Source of the DNA: Piromyces finnis
Taxonomy: Eukaryota; Neocallimastigomycota; Neocallimastigomycetes; Neocallimastigales; Neocallimastigaceae
Assembly: GCA_002104945.1 (NCBI GenBank)
Contig: MCFH01000038.1
Location: 475,434 to 539,433 of the forward strand
DNA: 64,000 nt
Direction: 5' to 3'
The notes below the pieces were generated by a model. That model saw only the letters and a list, made by a program, of their open reading frames with translations, searched no databases and was not told the origin of the DNA. This document shows positions 54,251-61,481 of the stretch, piece by piece (the stretch's first letter is position 1; every line of letters begins with the position of its first letter). Position numbers and translations under genes: made by a program.

Positions 54251-57200
54251 ATGGAATTCAATAGTAATAGTCAAGACATACAAGAAAATACTCCAAGGAG
54301 CGATAAGGCAACTGTTGAAACTTCCAAATTAATAGCTACCCTAACAGATATTCTACCAGCATTCCTCTCGCCTAATGGGATTCTTGCAAAAGAATCAGAA
54401 ACTCAAGACGCGCCTAACTTATTGGAAATTATTGCTCAGAGTGAGGATTTCTTCGCAGAACATCCTAACTCTTTCTTGAGCGACGACAATAAGAGTTCCT
54501 TCATCATAAACAAGTTACATGGAACCACAAGGAAATGGGGGCTATCTCTATTAGCCGATGGAACTCTGAAGAATCTAAGTTATGATAATTTTAAGGAACT
54601 ACTTTTAAGGAACTTTGATGGAGGGGATAGCAGAAAAGAAAAATATGTTCTCATGGAAAAGCTATGGAAGTTAAAGCAGCAACAGTTGGGGAAAGTAACT
54701 GACTACACTATTGAATTCCGCCGCATCGCAAGTAGGATAGGATGGCAAGACGAAGTTTTCATTGATATTATTGGAAAGGGCCTACTAGATCGAGTCCGCG
54801 AAGAGTATGACAAGATTGAAAAACCAAGAACCTTGTTTGAGGCTACCAATGCTATCATAGGTATCGATAGGAAATGCTACTTAGAAAGTTATATCAGACA
54901 CAAACCAAGTAAAATTCATGGAAAACATCATAAATCTTTTGGAAGGAAAAAGCACGACTTAACTAAAGTTGAGAATAAGTTTACATCGTTCAACCAAAGA
55001 AAGGGCAAGACTAAGAGTGAAATTTTATCAGCAAATTACACTCCTAATAACAAAACCTCAATGACAACTGTTTTCACTATTCACATAAAGGGAAAAGTCA
55101 TCAAATGTAATTTTTTGATTGACTCAGGATCTGCGAAAAGCTTTATCTGCCGAACCTTTGCTACCAACAACAAATTACCAACTTCAGGTCTCACCTCTCC
55201 CATCAATATTCAGCTTCCCAACAGTAAAAACATGACCATCAGACATGTTACTACCCCTTTGAAGCTCAAGTTAATGGATCATGTTGAGGATTACGAATTT
55301 TTTATTGGTAATCTTCAACTTCACGGCATCTGTGGAATTCTAGGAAGGGATTGGCTTGCAATTCATAATCCTTATATTAATTTTAAAACAAATAAAATAT
55401 ATTTCTTGGATTATTATTGCAAAGATCATTGTAAGTCTTGTAGAGGTAATAAATTTGTTTTTAAATCAAAAGATGTTACAGCTACAATAGTTTATAATGA
55501 AAACTGTATTAACGACTCTATTATCCCGGAGAATATCACAGAAGAAGAAATCCAAGACCACAACTACAACTGGTGCAACGCTATGATAGAGATGGGAACT
55601 ATCATAGATGGGAAGGCTACCGAGGATGCAACCATCAGCAAAGCTCTAGCCAAAGAAGACATTATAAAGAAGTACTACTCTAATTTAATGAAGGTGTTCG
55701 AAAAGACAGAAGCCGACAAACTTCCACCTCATCGAGTTTATGACATTTCGATTGACTTAATACCAAATAGTCAATTATACTTTGGTCCAATATATTCATT
55801 AACAGTTGTCGAGTTAGAAACCTTAAAAAAATATATTAATGAAAATCTTGAAAAGGGTTTCATTCGAAAGTCCAAGTCACCAGCCGGTGCTCCTGTCTTG
55901 TTCGTGAAAAAACATGACGGATCCCTTCGACTATGTGTAGACTACCGACGTTTGAACGCAGTTACCATCAGGAACAGCTACCCCCTTCCAAAGATTAATG
56001 ATTTGATTGAATCATTCAAAAGTGCTTCAATCTTTACTAGGCTCGATCTTAGATCAGCCTATAATTTGGTTCGTGTCAAGGAAGGCCACGAATATTTAAC
56101 TGCTTTCCGAACTCCGCTTGGACATTATGAATATCTTGTAATGCCCTTCGGTCTTCGTAACGCACCTTCGGTCTTTCAAAGATTCATACAAGATGTGCTT
56201 ACAGATGTTATCGGTTCTTATGCTCAAGTCTATTTAGATGATATAATTATTTATTCAAAAAATATAGACGAGCATATCAAGCATGTCAAGAAAATACTTC
56301 AACTCCTTATCGATAATGGCCTCTATGTGAAACTCGAAAAATGCGATTTTCACGTTAAGTCAACTACATTCTTAGGATTCAATGTCTCTCCAAATGGCCT
56401 TACAATGGATCCTGACAAGGTGAAATCAATCTTGGATTGGCCAACGCCAAAAAACTTAAAAGAACTCCAGAGTTTTTTGGGTTTATGCAACTTTTACAGA
56501 AAGTTCATAAAAAACTTTGCCGAAATAATGGAACCTCTTCGTAGACTACTAAAAGGTAACTCTGTTTTCAATTGGGATACTCAAGCTGAACGGTCCTTCA
56601 ATCTACTTAAACAGGCTTTTAAAAATGACGAATTACTTATCTTTCCAAATCCAGACAAAGAATTCGTAGTTGAATCAGACGCAAGTGACTTTGCGTTAGG
56701 ATGCGTTCTCTCACAAATTAGCGATAAAGATAATATGTTACATCCTGTAGCATTTTACTCAAGATCTTTGAACAAAGCTGAAGCTAACTACACTATCTAT
56801 GATAAGGAGCTTCTTGCTGTTATTACTGCCTTTGATGTATGGAGACATCATTTAGAAGGCGCAAAGTTCCCAATTCAAGTTATCACCGATCACAAAAATC
56901 TACTCTATTGGAAAAAGCCTCAACGTCTTAATCAGAGACAAATCCGCTGGGGCATGTTCTTGTCAAAATTTGATTATAGAATTTCTTTCAGACCCGGTGC
57001 TAGAAGTGGGAAGCCTGACTCGCTCTCAAGAAGGCCAGATTACAAACCAAATGAATATAAATCTAATGAATATATCATTCCTGAAAAGAATATTTGCTGT
57101 GCCACAAGAGATAATATTAATAATCTTATTGAGTCACAGAGGTCTGATAAATATTGTAGAAACATCCTTTCCAAAATCAAATCAGGGACTGAAATAAAAA

Positions 57201-58336
57201 GTGCCTTGTTCAAAATCGTCGACGGTGTTCTCCATTTTCAAAACCGTATATTAGTGCCATCTGCGTTGAAAGGAAACATATTAAAATCCTTTCATGATAC
57301 TCCTACAAATGGTCACCAGGGTATTGACAAAACGCTTGAAAAACTTAAACGTTACTACTGGTGGCCTAATATGAAAAATGATGTTAGAAATTTTGTCCTT
57401 TCATGTAAAACTTGTGGAAAGAACAAAATAAGAAGACATAAACCATATGGTAAGATTCAACCTCTCCCTGTTCCTAACAAGCCATGGGAAATAATAGGTG
57501 TAGACTTCATTGTCTACCTTCCAAGCTCTCAGGACTGCTCTTGTATTATGGTTGTATCGGATCATTTTACTAAAATGATTCATTTAATTCCCTGCTCCGA
57601 CGTACCCTCTGCTGACCTAACAGCTAAACTTTTGTTATTCAATGTATTTCGCTACCATGGATTTCCTAAGGTAATAGTTTCGGATCACGGTACCCAGTTC
57701 TCCTCCGAATATTGGACTTCGCTTTGTTCGGCCTTGCATGTAAAGCCTCGACTTGCTACAGCTCACCATCAACAGTCAAATGGACAAGTCGAGAGAGCCA
57801 ACTCAGTGATTGAACAATATCTTCGCTGTTACTGTTCTTCGGCACAACATGAATGGTTTTCTTATCTTCCCTTATGTGAGTTAGCTTATAACAATTCTCT
57901 TCACAAGTCTATAGGAATGTCGCCATTTTTCGCCAATTATGGGTTCCATCCGGAATGTAATATTGATTCTCCCCCGATTCTACTTAAGGATAACGCTTCA
58001 TCTCTTACTAGAGATTGGTCGTCCCATTTTAATGCCTTAAAAAAACAACTAAATCAAGCTAAAGAAGACTTCAAGAAGTATAGAGATAATCACAAATCCA
58101 CGGGTCCAGAGCTTAAGGTCAATGATATGGTTTGGCTCAAGCGCCATTATTTTACTAATGAACCTGCTAAGAAGCTAGCTTCTCAATATTTAGGACCATT
58201 CCGCATTTCTGAAAAGAGGGAACGTATGAATTACAGGCTTGAATTACCAGAAAATCTTAACATTCATCCTGTATTTCATATTTCACAATTGGAACCTTAT
58301 ACGAGTAGAAATCCTGAACTAAAGGAACATTTATAA
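54251..58336 (+). CDS. Gypsy-B Gag-Pol polyprotein (PR-RT-RH-IN, no chromodomain)
   Basis: 1361 residues. The gag-like region is ~45-215 (DYTIEFRRIASRIGWQDEVF), followed by a basic stretch HGKHHKSFGRKKH but no CCHC zinc knuckle. Protease Asp291 is in FLIDSGSAKSFI. RT spans ~490-680 with SPAGAPVLFVKKHDGSLRLC, VMPFGLRNAPSVFQ and catalytic VYLDDIIIYS (Asp663/664). RNase H Asp810 lies in VESDASDFALGCVLSQ, with ITDHKNLLYW. Integrase has a zinc finger from His1015 (HDTPTNGHQ, CKTCGK) and triad Asp1085, Asp1145, Glu1181 with 35-residue spacing. The GPF motif (ASQYLGPFRISEK) and HPVFHISQLEPY follow, and the protein ends soon after. Stop TAA precedes the purine tract by one base. All catalytic residues are intact. 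Confidence 0.95.
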   Translation: MEFNSNSQDIQENTPRSDKATVETSKLIATLTDILPAFLSPNGILAKESETQDAPNLLEIIAQSEDFFAEHPNSFLSDDNKSSFIINKLHGTTRKWGLSLLADGTLKNLSYDNFKELLLRNFDGGDSRKEKYVLMEKLWKLKQQQLGKVTDYTIEFRRIASRIGWQDEVFIDIIGKGLLDRVREEYDKIEKPRTLFEATNAIIGIDRKCYLESYIRHKPSKIHGKHHKSFGRKKHDLTKVENKFTSFNQRKGKTKSEILSANYTPNNKTSMTTVFTIHIKGKVIKCNFLIDSGSAKSFICRTFATNNKLPTSGLTSPINIQLPNSKNMTIRHVTTPLKLKLMDHVEDYEFFIGNLQLHGICGILGRDWLAIHNPYINFKTNKIYFLDYYCKDHCKSCRGNKFVFKSKDVTATIVYNENCINDSIIPENITEEEIQDHNYNWCNAMIEMGTIIDGKATEDATISKALAKEDIIKKYYSNLMKVFEKTEADKLPPHRVYDISIDLIPNSQLYFGPIYSLTVVELETLKKYINENLEKGFIRKSKSPAGAPVLFVKKHDGSLRLCVDYRRLNAVTIRNSYPLPKINDLIESFKSASIFTRLDLRSAYNLVRVKEGHEYLTAFRTPLGHYEYLVMPFGLRNAPSVFQRFIQDVLTDVIGSYAQVYLDDIIIYSKNIDEHIKHVKKILQLLIDNGLYVKLEKCDFHVKSTTFLGFNVSPNGLTMDPDKVKSILDWPTPKNLKELQSFLGLCNFYRKFIKNFAEIMEPLRRLLKGNSVFNWDTQAERSFNLLKQAFKNDELLIFPNPDKEFVVESDASDFALGCVLSQISDKDNMLHPVAFYSRSLNKAEANYTIYDKELLAVITAFDVWRHHLEGAKFPIQVITDHKNLLYWKKPQRLNQRQIRWGMFLSKFDYRISFRPGARSGKPDSLSRRPDYKPNEYKSNEYIIPEKNICCATRDNINNLIESQRSDKYCRNILSKIKSGTEIKSALFKIVDGVLHFQNRILVPSALKGNILKSFHDTPTNGHQGIDKTLEKLKRYYWWPNMKNDVRNFVLSCKTCGKNKIRRHKPYGKIQPLPVPNKPWEIIGVDFIVYLPSSQDCSCIMVVSDHFTKMIHLIPCSDVPSADLTAKLLLFNVFRYHGFPKVIVSDHGTQFSSEYWTSLCSALHVKPRLATAHHQQSNGQVERANSVIEQYLRCYCSSAQHEWFSYLPLCELAYNNSLHKSIGMSPFFANYGFHPECNIDSPPILLKDNASSLTRDWSSHFNALKKQLNQAKEDFKKYRDNHKSTGPELKVNDMVWLKRHYFTNEPAKKLASQYLGPFRISEKRERMNYRLELPENLNIHPVFHISQLEPYTSRNPELKEHL

Positions 58337-58345
58337 AGGGAGCAA

Positions 58346-59170
58346 TGTAAGAATTAATAATTATTTATTGAATAATTATTAATTCTTATTTAATTATTTT
58401 TTTAATTATTAAATTAATTAATTATTTAAATTATTAGCATACATTCATTTAAATTACTATAAACAGTTATTTATATTAATATTAATTATTCATTTACTAA
58501 ATGTAAAATTTATTTAATTATTATATTAATTAATTATTTATTTAATTTAGTAATTTATCTAAAATAATAGTAAACATTCATTTATTCTATTATTTAATAA
58601 TTTTTGTATTACATTTTATAAGAAACATTATGTATTTTATTTTACGTTTGTATTTTATATTTATGTATCGTATCTTGAAATAACTTATAGAAACAACTAG
58701 AAGATATAAATAAATATTAGGACAATCGGATATTAAGGTTTTTCCGAATTTTATTCGGTTTTACTTAATATTACGATGATTGATATATTAGTTATCAATC
58801 GAATATCTTTTTAGGTTTTTCTTCTAGTCTTTTCCTAAAAAGATTATTTGTTAAGATTAGAAATTTTTTATTAAACTTTAAATTATTAAAAAATTATAAA
58901 TAAAAGAACTCTGGAATACCACTTAAAAATCCAGAGTTATTATTATAAGAACTATTATAATAAATAACCTTTATTAAAACAATATTAATAAAATATTTTA
59001 AATTAATTAACATTAAAAGTTTTGTGTTGTTTATTATACTTCCTTATAATAAACTCTTATTAAGATAAGTATAAAATTTTATTTTAACTTCTCAGTTTAA
59101 TAATACTAATTATTATTAAATTGAAGATAATAATTATTATTATATAATATATATAATAATAATTATTACA
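58346..59170 (+). repeat. Gypsy-B 3' LTR (825 bp)
   Basis: Same length as the 5' LTR. It follows the tract AAAGGGAGCAA and ends 16 bp before tRNA-Ser. Confidence 0.93.
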
Positions 59171-59186
59171 CAAAAATTAATGTTAT

Positions 59187-59268
59187 GTCAGTTTGTCCGA
59201 GTGGTTAAGGAGTCAGACTTGAAATCTGATGGGCTTTGCCCGCGCAGGTTCAAACCCTGCAGCTGACG
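59187..59268 (+). tRNA. tRNA-Ser (UGA)
   Basis: 82 nt, with acceptor ends GTCAGTT and AGCTGAC plus discriminator G, the loop CTTGAAA giving anticodon TGA, a long variable arm (GGGCTTTGCCC) as in class II tRNAs, and the T arm GCAGGTTCAAACCCTGC. A T run follows as Pol III terminator (near 59273). No intron. The Gypsy-B 3' LTR ends 16 bp upstream. Confidence 0.97.
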
Positions 59269-59331
59269 AATTATTTTTTAATTTAAATATATAAAAATAA
59301 ATATATTTTAAAAAATTAATAATAAATAATT

Positions 59332-59403
59332 AGGGGCGTTCCGGATTTGAACCGAAGACCTATTGATCTGCAGTCAATTGCTCTACCGCTGAGCTAACAC
59401 CCC
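59332..59403 (-). tRNA. tRNA-Cys (GCA)
   Basis: On the minus strand: GGGGTGT acceptor, D arm TAGCTCAGCGGTAGAGCA, anticodon loop CTGCAGA (GCA), T arm with GGTTCAAATCC, discriminator U. 72 nt, no intron. Convergent with tRNA-Ser, 63 bp apart. T runs follow on its own strand. Its upstream side begins with a fragment of LTR family C. Confidence 0.97.
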
Positions 59404-59406
59404 TTT

Positions 59407-59435
59407 TTGACGAGTTACACCTTATTTCGTACTTG
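59407..59435 (+). repeat. fragment of LTR family C next to tRNA-Cys
   Basis: GACGAGTTACACCTTATTTC... matches 51029-51055 in LTR-C copy 2 almost base for base. It is only about 29 bp long and starts 3 bp from the tRNA 5' end. Confidence 0.7.
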
Positions 59436-59470
59436 TAAAATATTGTATTAGTTAAATGTATTAGTTAAAT

Positions 59471-60502
59471 TGTCACGAATACTAGTGAAATTACAATTTC
59501 AAGATCACTTGGAATTGTGAAATCACTTATGAAAATTCAAAATCAACAAATATTTTATTTTCAAATAAATTATAAAATTTTATTAAGAAATATTTAAAAA
59601 TTTAGAAAAGGTTAAAATATGACCTTAACCCTTAATAATTTTTATAATAAATAACTTTAACCCTTATCGTTAAAATGGAATAAGAAAAAACACGCGTATC
59701 TCCTCAACGAATGACGATTTTTGAATAAAAATGTTTTGGTTATAATTAAGTTCGTTAGAAAGCCACGCTCGAGACAAACAACATATCTTAAAATCAGGTC
59801 AATATCTCTGCTGGTTCACGAGATATTCCAATTTAAAGATATTTTGTTAGCAATGATTAATTGTTTATTCAGAGAATGATCACCCCTGATATATCAAACA
59901 TAAATCATTCACTCAAAGTATAAAAAATTATTGTTTAATTAAATTAAAATTATTTTCCGGAACTAATTAACTTTATTTTATAATAATTATTTCAACAACA
60001 TAATTTATAATCTTTGAACTAGAGGATTATAATTATTAATATTATATTCAATGAATTATATTATAATTAAGAAATAATTAATATTATGAATATTATAAAC
60101 AATAGTTATTTTTAATAATTAGTAGTAAGTCTTAAGTTTAGCCTTAGTATTATAAAATATATTATGAATATAATCATGTACTAAAAAGTTATTTTAGTAT
60201 TAAATGTAAAATTACAAATAGTATAAATAGTTTAGAATAGTTTTATGAATTAAATCTTTGTAAAGATTATTATCTTATTAATACTTAATAAGTATTACTA
60301 TTAAATAATCTTATTATTATATATATTCTTTAAATAAAATAAAAAGGAATTATTTTAACTATAATACATAATTTAATTATTCATTTATAAATCAATTAAG
60401 ATTATTTTAATAAAACATTTTTTTTCTAACCTAGTTATCTTTTAACCTTTTATTTAATTTGATATTTTAATATTAAATTATAAGTTTAGTAAAACTTTTA
60501 CA
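59471..60502 (+). repeat. probable 5' LTR of Gypsy-E
   Basis: The 3' edge is set by ...CTTTTACA at 60502 followed by the self-primer site. The 5' edge at TGTCACGAATACTAGTG is a guess, since the 3' LTR lies outside the window. A short inverted repeat AATCTTTGTAAAGATT covers the predicted transcription start. Confidence 0.6.
60260..60270 (+). promoter_or_regulatory. predicted transcription start and self-primer of Gypsy-E
   Basis: GTAAAGATTAT is the exact 11-nt complement of ATAATCTTTAC at 60503-60513; pairing stops at the next base. Confidence 0.75.
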
Positions 60503-60513
60503 ATAATCTTTAC
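60503..60513 (+). other. primer-binding site of Gypsy-E (self-primed type)
   Basis: ATAATCTTTAC follows the CA end of the LTR. It begins ATAA like the sites of Gypsy-A and -B. Confidence 0.75.
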
Positions 60514-60569
60514 CGCGTTTTTTACCATAACTACCTTAGGAAAAAACTTAATTTAAAAATTTAAAAAAA

Positions 60570-61481
60570 ATGACTCAACCAACACCTAAACCAGTTCAAC
60601 AATTCCTAAAGCCTCAAGATTTAGAAGAATTTAAGAAAAATCTTTGTGGTGAATTAGACAAGTATATCACTCAACAATTGGATAAAAATACCACCTCCTT
60701 GTTAGAACGTATGGATGCTATGTTAAAGGAACTTAAGAGTCGTGCTAATTATACTGAAACCGAGGAATCTTCTACTGATTATGATGAAGATCATGATGTT
60801 ATAATGCGTAATAGAACCTATCCTATCAAACAAGTACCAGATCCAGGATTCTTTACTGGTGATACTACTCAGACTGAGTTATTCTGCGAACTCTGCCAAG
60901 CTACCTTTAAAACTCCACCTAACAATCAACTATCTGAAGAAGTAAAAATTAACTTTGTTGTTGTTAGATTACGTGATTCTGCCAGAACTTGGTATCATAT
61001 TAAATATAAAGATGGTATTACTCCTATGACTATGAACGAACTATTAAGTGAATTAAACGAAGCTTTTTCAAATGTTACCAGTACCAAATTAGCCATGATT
61101 CAATTAATAGAATTAAGACAAGCTTATGGAAAAGTGAACGATTATATTAACAAATTTAGAGATTTAAGTCGTTGTTTAGAGATAGATGACATTAGTCTTT
61201 CACTAATATTTTTAAATGGTTTACATCCAAAATATAAGAATGAAATTAAGAAAGCTGATATTTTACCTAACACTTTAAGTGAAATGGTTACAAAGTGTAT
61301 AATTTTTGAAAATTCTCTTGCTACTAATAATAAATTAAATATCAATAATAATAATAATAAAAATCAACATTACAATAAGAGAAACAATAGGAAATTCAAT
61401 AAGAATAAAACCCATTATCAAAATTCAAACAATAATAATAATTATGTCAATAAAGTTCAAAAAATGAACTCAAAAAACTAA
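60570..61481 (+). CDS. Gypsy-E Gag
   Basis: 303 residues, ATG in an A-rich context after an AAAAAAA leader. The retrotransposon Gag core is at ~75-245 (PDPGFFTGDTTQTELF, WYHIKYKDG, LRQAYGKVNDYINKFRDLSR, FLNGLHPKYK). The C-terminus is Asn/Lys-rich and basic (NNRKFNKNKTHY) and would bind RNA without a zinc knuckle. The last codons, TCA AAA AAC TAA, form a -1 slippery site, and pol is open in the -1 frame with a 28-nt overlap. Confidence 0.9.
   Translation: MTQPTPKPVQQFLKPQDLEEFKKNLCGELDKYITQQLDKNTTSLLERMDAMLKELKSRANYTETEESSTDYDEDHDVIMRNRTYPIKQVPDPGFFTGDTTQTELFCELCQATFKTPPNNQLSEEVKINFVVVRLRDSARTWYHIKYKDGITPMTMNELLSELNEAFSNVTSTKLAMIQLIELRQAYGKVNDYINKFRDLSRCLEIDDISLSLIFLNGLHPKYKNEIKKADILPNTLSEMVTKCIIFENSLATNNKLNINNNNNKNQHYNKRNNRKFNKNKTHYQNSNNNNNYVNKVQKMNSKN

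Larger units (their letters stand above)
52887..59170 (+). mobile_element. Gypsy-B: full-length Ty3/gypsy retrotransposon 16 bp upstream of tRNA-Ser
   Basis: Two 825-bp LTRs (52887-53711, 58346-59170) start TGTAAGAATT and end AATTATTACA; I found a single difference (TTGTTAATATT against TTGTTAAGATT). Flanks are CAACA on the left and CAAAA on the right, an imperfect 5-bp duplication. The interior has a self-primer site, a 539-bp A/T-rich leader, one intact gag-pol frame and the purine tract AAAGGGAGCAA before the 3' LTR. Everything needed for transposition seems present. Confidence 0.95.
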
